From Coriobacteriia bacterium (lineage in GTDB: Bacteria; Actinomycetota; Coriobacteriia; WRKU01; WQUG01), in assembly GCA_009779855.1 (NCBI GenBank), contig WRBC01000003.1, positions 62,001 through 126,000 on the forward strand: a stretch of 64,000 nt of DNA. The letters run 5' to 3'. Shown in pieces: positions 25,747 to 33,750 of the stretch. Under the pieces are notes generated by a model. That model worked only from the letters and a program-made list of their open reading frames with translations, made no database searches and was not told the DNA's origin. A program made the translations under genes and the position numbers. How positions within the stretch are numbered: the first letter of the stretch is position 1; each line of letters starts with the position of its first letter.

Positions 25747-25780
25747 GTGACAAACTGCTGTCACAACGCCCTGCTACACT
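25747..25780 (+). promoter_or_regulatory. promoter with WYL-type operator (site B)
   Basis: GTGACA-AACTGC-TGTCAC (25747-25764), 10 nt, then TGC-TACACT (-10 at 25775-25780). Directly follows the WYL gene and drives the DinB gene. Confidence 0.8.
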
Positions 25781-25814
25781 ACGAAAAGTAGTGAAACAAT
25801 CAGGGAGGTACAGC

Positions 25815-26285
25815 ATGATTTATTCGATAGAGGCTCTGCTGAAAACGTGGCAATATGATCATCGTTACGTTATCTTGAGCCTTATCAATGGGCTAAGTGA
25901 TGATGAGCTTGACAGAGAATTTCCAGGAAAAGGCCCAGGCACTGCCAGGCTATTATTTGTGGAAATGGCAGGGATTCAAAAGAACTACATTGATGCCCTT
26001 AGTACAAAAACAGTGCAGTTTGAAAAAGTTCCGCTTGAAGACTCTTCAAAGGACGGCATCATCAAGAGACTTTCAGCCCTTGAGAAAGAGCTAGAGAAGG
26101 CACTAGAAGGTTTAGACGGAACAGAGACAGTAGATTTCTGCGGGGAAGATGAGAATGTGCACGCCCTTATAGCAGGTCTAATTGGTCACGTAAACATGTA
26201 TGTAGGGCAGCTAGTCGCCTTTTGTCACGCGACGGGAATAGACATTCCTGAGGATGCGATTGAGTCACTAGGTCTTGACGGGTAA
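25815..26285 (+). CDS. DinB-family protein
   Basis: 156 residues, four-helix bundle of the DinB/YfiT fold: LLKTWQYDHRYVILSLINGLSDDELDREF, then TARLLFVEMAGIQKNYIDAL and HALIAGLIGHVNMYVGQLVAFCH. Metal-binding His positions of DinB (one in each of helices 2-4) are only partly evident: His at GHVNMY and FCH. Some members are thiol transferases; role here unknown. GGGAGG 7 nt upstream fixes the ATG at 25815. First gene of the operator-B transcript. Confidence 0.8.
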   Translation: MIYSIEALLKTWQYDHRYVILSLINGLSDDELDREFPGKGPGTARLLFVEMAGIQKNYIDALSTKTVQFEKVPLEDSSKDGIIKRLSALEKELEKALEGLDGTETVDFCGEDENVHALIAGLIGHVNMYVGQLVAFCHATGIDIPEDAIESLGLDG

Positions 26286-26339
26286 GCAAGCTATTAGCGC
26301 TAGCTATTAAACGAGTTACTTCAATTTAGGAGACAACAT

Positions 26340-26828
26340 ATGGAAAAAGGAAGCTACCAGTTTGAGGACTTTCTTGTGGGTGTAGACGACCAATATAAGG
26401 ACTTTGTTCTTGAGGTAAACGAATTATTGTTGCAGGCAGGATGTAAGGTCAAGATTGGCTCTTCAAAAATAAACCTCTTCTCAGTGAAGTACACGCAGGG
26501 AAGAAGAGGTGTCTTTAACTTCATGCTTCGCAGAAAAAGTTTTAAGGCAAGCGTGTATGCTGCTAATTATGTGCAGTACCTTGAAGTACTGAATAGGCTA
26601 CCTGAAAGTATGGTGGCACAGATATCTAAAGTAGCTGCTTGCAAAAACATGGACAACCCACCAACATGCTGGGACGGATGTATTGGGTATGACATCCCCA
26701 TAGGGGAAGAGAACTATCAAAAGTGCCGCTTCAAATGCTTCCAATTTGACGTTAATGCAGAGAGCATCCCATTTCTGCTTGAGTTACTTGAAAGTGAACT
26801 TAAGGTAAGGGCTGCAGAGCAAAAGTAG
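26340..26828 (+). CDS. conserved hypothetical, Cys-rich C-terminal half
   Basis: 162 residues. It belongs to an unnamed Firmicute/actinobacterial family with N-terminal DFLVGVDDQYKDFVLEVNELL and a Cys-containing block ACKNMDNPPTCWDGCIGYDI then YQKCRFKCFQFDV (five Cys), which could bind a metal. No catalytic motif recognised. It follows the DinB gene by 54 bp with AGGAG upstream, so it is probably part of the same transcript. Confidence 0.7.
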   Translation: MEKGSYQFEDFLVGVDDQYKDFVLEVNELLLQAGCKVKIGSSKINLFSVKYTQGRRGVFNFMLRRKSFKASVYAANYVQYLEVLNRLPESMVAQISKVAACKNMDNPPTCWDGCIGYDIPIGEENYQKCRFKCFQFDVNAESIPFLLELLESELKVRAAEQK

Positions 26829-26862
26829 CAATAGGAGTACCCCAAATTGCGGCTTGCGGGCG

Positions 26863-26930
26863 CAAGTAGGTAGGCATGGACTGAGCGTTCCTTCTCGCTC
26901 GCGCTCAGTCCCTTTCTGCCTACTTTTTCG
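26863..26930 (+). terminator. long intrinsic terminator
   Basis: Outer stem AAGTAGG..AGGCA / TGCCTACTT and inner GGACTGAGCG / CGCTCAGTCC, followed by TTTTT. Ends the DinB transcript. Confidence 0.85.
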
Positions 26931-26940
26931 TGAAGCGATG

Positions 26941-26995
26941 TTGAGGGCTTATCCCTATCTGCTAGCTACTGTTGGCTATGCAGGTAAGCCCTCAA
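26941..26995. repeat. 11-bp inverted repeat
   Basis: TTGAGGGCTTA (26941-26951) and its complement (26985-26995), 33-nt loop, beyond the end of the glycosyltransferase gene. No T-run; possible 3'-end structure. Confidence 0.5.
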
Positions 26996-27019
26996 GGTTT
27001 GCTAGTTGAATCCTTTGCC

Positions 27020-28495
27020 TTAGCGCGTTCCCCAGCTCTTATTTCTTGTAAAGAGCCTATAGAGAGCGACATACTGAACAGGAATAAGAACGAAATGAAT
27101 AAAAAGAGCAAATAAAGGGGAAATGACAATCCAGTCAGCTAGTCTTCGGAGAAGGATGATTCTGTGCTCAAGGCTACGAATACGTTTCCTGCTTTGATTG
27201 GGGCCGAAAAATTCAGCTAATGAAAGTACTTCAAATCGAGAAACAGTATAGAAGAGGGCTCTGGTGTAGGTGGTTAACAGCATGAATGAGACATAAAGAA
27301 ATATCCAGTACAGACTAGATGTAGCAATAGAGAAGTAAATCATAAGAAGAAAAACAATGGGAAAGAGTAGGGTTAAAACGGCGGTTTGAAGTGAAAAAAT
27401 AGATCTGCTCACGCCTAAATTTACAATAAAATATGGCAAAGCAGACCATACGCCTTGCGCCCAGCGTATTCTTTGGTTCCATAAGGTCTTAAAGGTTTCT
27501 GGAACCTCTGTGTAGACAATGGCTTCAGGCACGTACTTCCCATGTCCCTCCATCAAAGAATAAAGTGCCATGCGGCGATCATCCCCATAGGGATGTCTTT
27601 CTCCATGCTCTAAGTAATCCTTGAGATGATAAGACATAACTTCTGTCCTATAGAGGGAGCAAGCCCCAGCAGTTGTATCAAGTAGGCCAAATGCTCTTGC
27701 TGAACTGCGTGTGATTGAAAGGGCTAGACCGTAATTGAAGTCTTGCATTTTTGTAAGAAGGTTCTCGCTGTAATTTCTTGCAAGTACGGTGGCAGTGCAG
27801 GCTTTTATGTGAGGGTTATACATTTCTCTCATCATGTATTCTAACGCGCGTGGAGTCAGATAAGAATCAGAGTCTACTGTTAGGCAGAAAGGGTATTCTT
27901 CCGTGTCAATGACATCCAGTACTGTTGCTTGAGCGCAACGCTTCCCAACGTTCTTTTCTAGGGGAACTAGTCCAATTTGTTCCTGGAGGCCACCAATGGC
28001 TTCCGCGGGGGTTGGGTTGTCGATAAAAACATCAGAATCTTCTACAAGGTACCTTTCTTCGCATGTGTTGTCACCATCCAGTGCAACTGCAATAGCGTTC
28101 TGCTTTCCCGTGCAATCCTCTAGACGAATCACTTCAACTTTATCACCGAATTTGTTCAGGTTGACGGGGGATCCTGACCCATCGTCTATGACATAAATAT
28201 TATCAATAGGGTGGGTTTGTTGTAGCAAGGATTGTATGCAGCTGTCTAGGTGGACTGCTTCCTCGTTGTAGGCAGGAACAATGCAGATGATTTTTCCCTC
28301 AGGAATTGGGTAATCATTAGGGGGGCGATGAAAGACGTAAGAAATCATGCCAATTACGCTAAGGGCATAGCTAAAAATCCAGATTACTCGAACTAGATTG
28401 TTCCCCAGTGTGGGATTCACTAAGTACAAAAAAGCTCCATATAGCATAAGGGAAAGTATTATTAGGAGCGTGCCGACACTTTTATTAATTCTCAT
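27020..28495 (-). CDS. family 2 glycosyltransferase, hyaluronan/chitin/cellulose-synthase-like
   Basis: 491 residues. Two N-terminal membrane segments (about 8-25, 34-55), a GT2 domain with IVPAYNEE, DD (104-105), DSD (208-210), GDDR (304-307) and QRIRW (341-345), then four or five C-terminal membrane segments. This is the processive-synthase architecture (HasA/NodC/BcsA type): polymerisation and export of a surface polysaccharide from UDP-sugars. A stretch of about 50 acidic residues (131-183) between two copies of a GK-x-A motif is longer than usual. No partner genes adjoin, so the product is unknown. Confidence 0.88.
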   Translation of the reverse strand: MRINKSVGTLLIILSLMLYGAFLYLVNPTLGNNLVRVIWIFSYALSVIGMISYVFHRPPNDYPIPEGKIICIVPAYNEEAVHLDSCIQSLLQQTHPIDNIYVIDDGSGSPVNLNKFGDKVEVIRLEDCTGKQNAIAVALDGDNTCEERYLVEDSDVFIDNPTPAEAIGGLQEQIGLVPLEKNVGKRCAQATVLDVIDTEEYPFCLTVDSDSYLTPRALEYMMREMYNPHIKACTATVLARNYSENLLTKMQDFNYGLALSITRSSARAFGLLDTTAGACSLYRTEVMSYHLKDYLEHGERHPYGDDRRMALYSLMEGHGKYVPEAIVYTEVPETFKTLWNQRIRWAQGVWSALPYFIVNLGVSRSIFSLQTAVLTLLFPIVFLLMIYFSIATSSLYWIFLYVSFMLLTTYTRALFYTVSRFEVLSLAEFFGPNQSRKRIRSLEHRIILLRRLADWIVISPLFALFIHFVLIPVQYVALYRLFTRNKSWGTR

Positions 28496-28539
28496 GATGT
28501 ATGCTCTTCATATTTTATGAAAATCTGTAGACTTTAGAC

Positions 28540-28590
28540 AAAAAGACAAGCAATCGAGACTTCGCTTGTGTAAACTCCCGATTACTTGTC
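28540..28590 (-). terminator. intrinsic terminator (minus strand)
   Basis: Minus strand GACAAGTAATCG / CGATTGCTTGTC, 12 pairs including one G-T, then TTTTTGTC. Ends the transcript of the Gly/Ala-rich gene before the glycosyltransferase. Confidence 0.8.
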
Positions 28591-28638
28591 AAATTTGATG
28601 CAGGCACCCTTCGGTTACGCTGCAAATTTCTGCATACG

Positions 28639-28932
28639 CTAAATGGGTCGCTGCTTGATGGTGAATTTATCACCTTTTGTTAGAAAGAAAAGAGCTGCAG
28701 TTGCACCTATTGCAGAGGCAATCATTAATGCCGCCCATGCCCCTAGGGTGCTGAAATCGCCTGTTACAGGCCCAGCTATGCCTGCGCCGCCACCTGCACT
28801 ACCGGCAGCTCCACCAGCTACGCTTCCAGCGCCGCCTGCAGTTGCACCACCTGCGGCTCCACCAGCCGCGCCGCCTGCTACACTACCCAGATCGTTATCG
28901 CCAGACATTCCTGCCATACCAAATACCCCCAT
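28639..28932 (-). CDS. Gly/Ala-rich single-TM small protein (possible frameshift at 5' end)
   Basis: 97 residues from the ATG at 28932. A Gly/Ala/Ser/Val repeat region (about 15-55, GGAAGG-type units) precedes one membrane helix (LGAWAALMIASAIGATAALFF) and a basic tail. No ribosome site serves this ATG. Thirty-one bp upstream, GGAGGAG with ideal spacing serves another ATG (28963) in a different frame (MHTHSENVIEHGG); a one-base change in the 5-G run at 28926-28930 would join the two frames. It is divergent from DUF4003. Function unknown. Confidence 0.6.
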   Translation of the reverse strand: MGVFGMAGMSGDNDLGSVAGGAAGGAAGGATAGGAGSVAGGAAGSAGGGAGIAGPVTGDFSTLGAWAALMIASAIGATAALFFLTKGDKFTIKQRPI

Positions 28933-29192
28933 GCTCAATCACATTTTCAGAATGCGTGTGCATTCTGCGCTCCTCCAGTTAAATTCTCATTTACTCACAG
29001 CTTTGTAGTGTAGCTGAAATTCAGCCAAGTCCTGCTTGAACTGTTCGACAAAGCTGTCTCATGAACGAAATTACACAAACATGTGAATAAATTATTGACA
29101 TTATTAGTAAGGTATCTATGTCAAGCCAGCAGTAGGTAGCTCGTGTATCATTAAGGCTTGGTCTAAGACATGGCAAGTTAGGAGCCCCAGCA

Positions 29193-30200
29193 ATGAAGCA
29201 GTCTATCACCGACAGGCTTGTTCTTTTTAGCGAAAACAGTCAGATAGCAAGAAGCGCTTTTAGGTGGGCTGGGGGCGGCGGTCAAACGGGACGTTTGATG
29301 GCTTTGATATACGCGCTTGAAGATAGGTCTATCGACGCTGAGGCTGTTAAAGAATCCTGTCAGCTTATCAGAAGTAACACTAAACTGTTTTCGAAGTTCA
29401 GGGGAATTACCTCTCTGGCTATTTCTGCAAAACTTTCCCTTGATAGTGACCCAAAGCACCTCTTCGCCAACACTCTGCTTGCGCATGATCGCTTAAGGAA
29501 AGCAAAATTCTCCAATTCTGACCAGCTAACGATAGCTGCTTTTCTTATTGCAACAGACACAGAAAGGCACAATTTTAAAAAGATTGCTGATCGCGCTAAG
29601 ACATTTCATGATGGCATGAAGGGTCGTTGGTGGTTCCTAACAGGACAGGATGACTCTATCTTTTCGGTGATGCTTGCTCTATCAGATATCACTCCTCCAG
29701 TCGGGATAGAGCGTGTTGAGCAGCTCTACCAGCAACTTAAGCCAGAGTTTAAAAGGGCAGGCAGCAGTACCGTGCAAGCTCTTTCGCAGGTGTTGGCATT
29801 AGGAGGCAAATCCGATGAAGCCTTAGGTTGCCTGCTTAACCTGAATAAAGCTCTAAGGCAGCAAAGGATAAGACTTGATAAGGAATATACCCTGCCTGTG
29901 CTGGGGATTCTTTCACTGCTTTCTGTTGGTGAGACTGCTCTTATCGATGATATCTTAGCGGCTCAAGACTATCTGAAGACACAAAAAGGCTTCCGTGCGT
30001 TATCCGGTCAAGAGCGCCTACTTTTTTCAACAGCAATCATTTCTTCAGTATATGCCGAGGAATGTCTCCAAAAAGAAGACGATGCTGTGCTTGCTTCTGC
30101 CACATCTAGCACAATCAATATCATTATCGCTCAGCAGATTGCGGTGATGATGGCAATTATGGCTGCTTCAGCTGCCGGTGCTGCAGCAGCAAGCGCGTAG
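29193..30200 (+). CDS. DUF4003-family protein
   Basis: 335 residues. All-helical, with LFSENSQIARSAFRWAGGGG at the start and the later IRLDKEYTLPVLGILSLLSV and AAQDYLKTQKGFRALSGQE that mark DUF4003. Function unknown. The last 40 residues (IAQQIAVMMAIMAASAAGAA) are hydrophobic and may be a membrane tail. AGGAG precedes the ATG. A decayed copy of the 3' third lies at 8540-8956. A Gly/Ala-rich membrane gene is divergent from it. Confidence 0.85.
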   Translation: MKQSITDRLVLFSENSQIARSAFRWAGGGGQTGRLMALIYALEDRSIDAEAVKESCQLIRSNTKLFSKFRGITSLAISAKLSLDSDPKHLFANTLLAHDRLRKAKFSNSDQLTIAAFLIATDTERHNFKKIADRAKTFHDGMKGRWWFLTGQDDSIFSVMLALSDITPPVGIERVEQLYQQLKPEFKRAGSSTVQALSQVLALGGKSDEALGCLLNLNKALRQQRIRLDKEYTLPVLGILSLLSVGETALIDDILAAQDYLKTQKGFRALSGQERLLFSTAIISSVYAEECLQKEDDAVLASATSSTINIIIAQQIAVMMAIMAASAAGAAAASA

Positions 30201-30332
30201 AAGCGGTGGGATGTCTTTGTGCTCACTGAATACACCTCAATCACAACATCAAGTAGCGTTAGCTCTGGCAGCTTACAAATAAGCCTTGCCTATCAGCTAG
30301 ATATGCGCTATTATTTGTTGTCCGCTTTACGT

Positions 30333-30408
30333 GCCCCATTGGAGTAGCGGTTATCTCGTCAGCCTTTCAAGCTGAAGATCACGGGTTCGAATCCCGTATG
30401 GGGTACCA
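30333..30408 (+). tRNA. tRNA-Glu (TTC)
   Basis: 76-nt cloverleaf: acceptor GCCCCAT/ATGGGGT (first pair G-T), discriminator A, encoded CCA, anticodon loop CTTTCAA (anticodon TTC), TTCGAAT T-loop. Confidence 0.96.
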
Positions 30409-30420
30409 TCAGAAATCTGA

Positions 30421-30450
30421 AGACCTTCCCAATCGCGGAGGGTCTTTTTT
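30421..30450 (+). terminator. intrinsic terminator after tRNA-Glu
   Basis: AGACCTTCC / GGAGGGTCT stem (one T-G pair), 7-nt loop, TTTTTT tail. Confidence 0.88.
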
Positions 30451-30499
30451 ATTTGCGTGCTCTCCCTTTTGTTTTGCGTGCCCCATGCGCCTACTTTTG

Positions 30500-31342
30500 T
30501 TAGCCCTGCTTTTCTACGGCTACAACGATTAAGCGCAAATCACTTGCACCTGTAGTTGCGCAGGTCCATAGCGCTAGCATGCGGTCTCCATAGGTCACTT
30601 CTGTGCCTGTTTCATAAAGGGCATGGATTCTGTTTTGTTCTATAAAGTAGTCGAATTCTTCCTGATTTTGCCATCCTTCGTGTAATAGATAGGGGAAGGG
30701 TGTGGCATTTTCAGTTCCTGTATCGGGGTGATAGTAGTATGAGCCCACATCGTCCCTTGACCAAACATAAAAGACGAAGGCTACTTCGAAACGCCTTTCT
30801 TCATAAAGGGTTGAGAATTCAATCATAGGATGATCTTCAAAGTAGCCACGGTCACGGTACTGGGCCACCTCAGAAAACATTGATCCGCCAGGCAGGTTAT
30901 GCGCATATACAAACAGCAGGTCATTATCTGTTCCTTGCTGCTGCGGCCAGATGTAGGGAATTCCGCGTGAGTCTGCTTCACGGTAGAAGTCGTGACTTAG
31001 GTAAAAGTCCCAGTCATCTTCAGGACTTTGCAGTACGGGATAGTCAACTCCTGTTCCAGGAATATGAATCCAACCCACCAGATCAGAGTTTTGGGCATAC
31101 AAATCTTTGAACCGGGCCAGCATTTTTGGCTCAGGCGTAGGCTCTACCTCTGTAGTGGTTGTCTCTTCAGTTTCAGATGGCGGAGTCTGTACCGCAATCT
31201 CAACTTCTGGAGCAACGGGTCTCAGGTCACCTGTTGCAAGCATAATTGCTGCCCCTACCGTGAGGGTCAGGACCACACCCAGAATTACCCATCTAAGTCT
31301 GCCAAGACCTGTTTCTATTGTAGGTTTTGTTTTGTCAAACAT
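30500..31342 (-). CDS. srtB: class B sortase
   Basis: 280 residues. Membrane anchor at about 17-37, a Glu/Thr/Pro stalk (44-72), then the sortase domain with His148 (YAHNLPGGSMF), Cys261 (LWTCAT) and Arg270 (DLRLIVV); the DHPMIEF-type strand after the His marks class B. Class B enzymes attach haem-binding proteins or, in some taxa, pilins and other surface proteins to the wall. The only sortase-type substrate seen nearby is the surface protein at 44184 with APQTG. ATG 31342 has AAGGG upstream; a longer frame overlaps a TATAAT box and is unlikely. Confidence 0.92.
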   Translation of the reverse strand: MFDKTKPTIETGLGRLRWVILGVVLTLTVGAAIMLATGDLRPVAPEVEIAVQTPPSETEETTTTEVEPTPEPKMLARFKDLYAQNSDLVGWIHIPGTGVDYPVLQSPEDDWDFYLSHDFYREADSRGIPYIWPQQQGTDNDLLFVYAHNLPGGSMFSEVAQYRDRGYFEDHPMIEFSTLYEERRFEVAFVFYVWSRDDVGSYYYHPDTGTENATPFPYLLHEGWQNQEEFDYFIEQNRIHALYETGTEVTYGDRMLALWTCATTGASDLRLIVVAVEKQG

Positions 31343-31397
31343 CACTAGACGACCCTTCGTCAAGTAGTCGGTGAGCTTGCATCCTGTATTCAATTAT

Positions 31398-31403
31398 AAT
31401 GGA
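31398..31403 (-). promoter_or_regulatory. -10 box for the sortase gene
   Basis: TATAAT on the minus strand about 55 bp before the sortase ATG, in the gap to the divergent DUF5684 gene. Confidence 0.5.
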
Positions 31404-31443
31404 AGACAGTGATTTCTATATAGGCACCTGAAGGAGCACCAAC

Positions 31444-32490
31444 ATGCACTCAATATTATGTATCTGTCCATCAATGATGCAGAACGCAACCAATACGTGG
31501 ACGTACTATGACGCAACCAGCCCACTGTGGATGAATCCTCAATGGAACCTTATGTTTAATATTTTCTCGTGGGGGTGGTGGCTGATAGCAATTGTTGCCA
31601 CAGCACTTATCTTTGAAAAAGCGGGAGAGAAATGGTGGAAGGCAGTTATTCCTTTCTACCACGAATGGACAGAGACTCAGGTCGGAAAGTCCCCTTCAAG
31701 CTGGTTTTGGATGTGGCTTGGCTTTGGCCTTGGTGGCGGGGTCATCATGAGCATAGGATTCGTGATGTTCGTCATTGCGGTTCTTTCTTTTAATCCAGGG
31801 GGCATGGCTGGCCTCATCTTAGTAGGCTTTCTTCTGTTATTTATTGGGCTTGCCTTACTTATTGTGTCGGTTGTGTTTTACGGACGAATTTTGCACGGAA
31901 TATCCACTTCCTTTGGAAAGGGGCTTGGCTTTACCTTCGGGCTTCTTTTCTTGTCACCGATTTTTCGAATGATTCTTGCACTGGATGACTCAATATATCA
32001 ACCAGTAGTTCCTGCAGTGGGGGCAGCAGGTTCTGGTAGTTATCCTACTGGCTATCCAGCGGGAGCAGGCGTGCCAGCAGGCATGCAGCCATTTGGTCAG
32101 CAGGCGCAGGCTTCTCCGCACCAGCCACAGATGCAGCCACAGCAGTACAATGCTTTTGGACAACCGCAGACACAGCAACCAGCACCTTATGGTCAGAATG
32201 CAACTTACGGACAGCAAGACACCCAGCAGGCGCAGCCTGCCACACGGTACTGTCCACAGACAGGACAGCCCATGGCGCAGCAGCCTGTGGGTCAGGCTTC
32301 TACAGTAGGCGCAGCAGGTGCTTTTCCGGCACCAGTATCTACGACAGACTCAGGACGTTTATCAAGGGGTACTGTTGTGGGTTATGTATTGTTGATTCTT
32401 GTGCCTATTATTGCTTGCTGCATCATAGCTTCGTATTTATCCGATCTTGCAAACTACGCAACCATGAATCCGTATGGCTTCATGTGGTAG
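31444..32490 (+). CDS. DUF5684-like membrane protein with Gln/Pro-rich linker
   Basis: 348 residues. The N-terminal half has four hydrophobic segments and the DUF5684 signature FEKAGEKWWKAVIPFYHEW. Residues about 195-305 are Gln/Pro/Ala/Gly-rich low complexity; a fifth membrane segment (VVGYVLLILVPIIACCIIA) closes the protein. DUF5684 proteins are often linked to signal peptidases or sortases; the gene is divergent from sortase B, which fits a surface role. AAGGAG precedes the ATG. Confidence 0.8.
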   Translation: MHSILCICPSMMQNATNTWTYYDATSPLWMNPQWNLMFNIFSWGWWLIAIVATALIFEKAGEKWWKAVIPFYHEWTETQVGKSPSSWFWMWLGFGLGGGVIMSIGFVMFVIAVLSFNPGGMAGLILVGFLLLFIGLALLIVSVVFYGRILHGISTSFGKGLGFTFGLLFLSPIFRMILALDDSIYQPVVPAVGAAGSGSYPTGYPAGAGVPAGMQPFGQQAQASPHQPQMQPQQYNAFGQPQTQQPAPYGQNATYGQQDTQQAQPATRYCPQTGQPMAQQPVGQASTVGAAGAFPAPVSTTDSGRLSRGTVVGYVLLILVPIIACCIIASYLSDLANYATMNPYGFMW

Positions 32491-32580
32491 CAAGGTCAGT
32501 GCAGTACTTTGGCAGTATCTAGTGATTGACGTTCATCAAGGTATTGAGCAACGCCTGATGGTTAACACCTAACAATGGCT

Positions 32581-33522
32581 TTAGCAATGGGGGCAGACGA
32601 TTTTTGTCCCCGTTGCTCCTTCCAGCGCATCAGCTGATTTTTCTAGACTGGTGATTATCGCACTGCGACCTTTCTTTGCTTCGGCATAACATATGGCTGC
32701 CTCCACTTTTGGCAGCATAGATCCTGGTGCGAATTGGCCTTCTGCAATGTACTTGCGCGCTTCGTCCACAGTAATCTCGCTCAAATCAATTTGGTCAGGC
32801 TTGCCGTAGTTCAAGGACACTTGATCTACAGCCGTTAGTATGATGAAGTAGTCGGCATCAATCAGTTCTGCTAGCTTACTTGCAGCAAAGTCCTTATCCA
32901 CAACCGCATCAACTCCCACATAGCGGTGTCCACGTTTTACGATGGGAATTCCTCCGCCACCACCAGCGATGATTACTTCGCGTGCGTAGAACAGTGTTTG
33001 CAAGGAAATCTTTTCATAGATGCCTATAGGCTTGGGGGAGGCTACTACTTTGCGCCAGCCGCGTCCTGAGTCCTCTACGTAGGTATCGCCTGTTCCCTTC
33101 ATAAGGTCCCTAGCCTTGTCCTCGCTATAATAAGGGCCAATGGGCTTTGTGGGGTTTTCGAAGGCTGGATCATCTGCATCCACGATTGTTTGCGTCAGCA
33201 TGGTGATTACGGGAATGCCGCTGACCCCGTTACGTTCGATTTCTGCATCAATTTCGTTTTGTAAGTGATAGCCGATATAGCCTTGGCTCATCGCTGTGCA
33301 TTCTGCTAGAGGCATTTGGGGAGTAGTACCTGCTTCTGCGCCAGCCTCAAAAGCAAGGTTAATCATGCCTACTTGGGGGCCATTGCCGTGACAGATGATT
33401 AGGTTATGTCCAGCCAAGATAAGAGGGGTCAAGACTTTTGCGGTGTGCTGTACGCGCTCCAGTTGCTCTTCAGGCGTATAGCCCAGCGCATTTCCACCTA
33501 GTGCAACAACGATTCGGCTCAT
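32581..33522 (-). CDS. arcC: carbamate kinase
   Basis: 313 residues, full length for the family. VALGGNALGY at the N-terminus, NLIICHGNGPQVG and the ATP/Mg site VVASPKPIGI, then YFIILTAVDQVSLNYGKPDQ and the late SMLPKVEAAICYAE are diagnostic. The enzyme makes ATP and ammonia plus CO2 from carbamoyl phosphate, the last step of arginine deiminase or related catabolism. No arcA, arcB or transporter adjoins, so it acts with enzymes encoded elsewhere. GGAAGGAG precedes the ATG. Twin palindromes upstream overlap a -35. Confidence 0.96.
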   Translation of the reverse strand: MSRIVVALGGNALGYTPEEQLERVQHTAKVLTPLILAGHNLIICHGNGPQVGMINLAFEAGAEAGTTPQMPLAECTAMSQGYIGYHLQNEIDAEIERNGVSGIPVITMLTQTIVDADDPAFENPTKPIGPYYSEDKARDLMKGTGDTYVEDSGRGWRKVVASPKPIGIYEKISLQTLFYAREVIIAGGGGGIPIVKRGHRYVGVDAVVDKDFAASKLAELIDADYFIILTAVDQVSLNYGKPDQIDLSEITVDEARKYIAEGQFAPGSMLPKVEAAICYAEAKKGRSAIITSLEKSADALEGATGTKIVCPHC

Positions 33523-33645
33523 GATGAGGCTCCTTCCGCAGTCCTGTTAAGCAGTATTGTGTAGATTATGTGTAGAACTACTACTGTTTAGTATAGCGCA
33601 CCATCGCGCCAAATTGGGCTTCCCGCAGTAGTACCTATCTTTGAA

Positions 33646-33675
33646 GATATATTTTCTGCACAGCAAAATGTTCAA
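33646..33675 (-). promoter_or_regulatory. arcC promoter
   Basis: Minus strand TTGAAC (33675-33670), 18-bp spacer, TATATC (33651-33646). The -35 is the last half-site of the nearer palindrome, so a bound repressor would block it. Leader about 117 nt. Confidence 0.5.
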
Positions 33676-33708
33676 TATAGTGAACATTTTTGTTCAGTAT
33701 ATTGAACA
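33669..33708. promoter_or_regulatory. twin 18-bp palindromes (operator)
   Basis: TGTTCA-ATATAG-TGAACA (33669-33686) and TGTTCA-GTATAT-TGAACA (33691-33708), centres 22 bp apart. Upstream of arcC. Confidence 0.8.
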
Positions 33709-33750
33709 AAAGCTTTAAACTTCTTTCAAGCTTAGACAGGTCACTCCAGT

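Noticed and set aside
28643-29008. Pro/Ala-rich open frame on the + strand
   Set aside because: It is the antisense of the Gly/Ala-rich gene; its composition is what that strand gives, and no ribosome site or family supports it.
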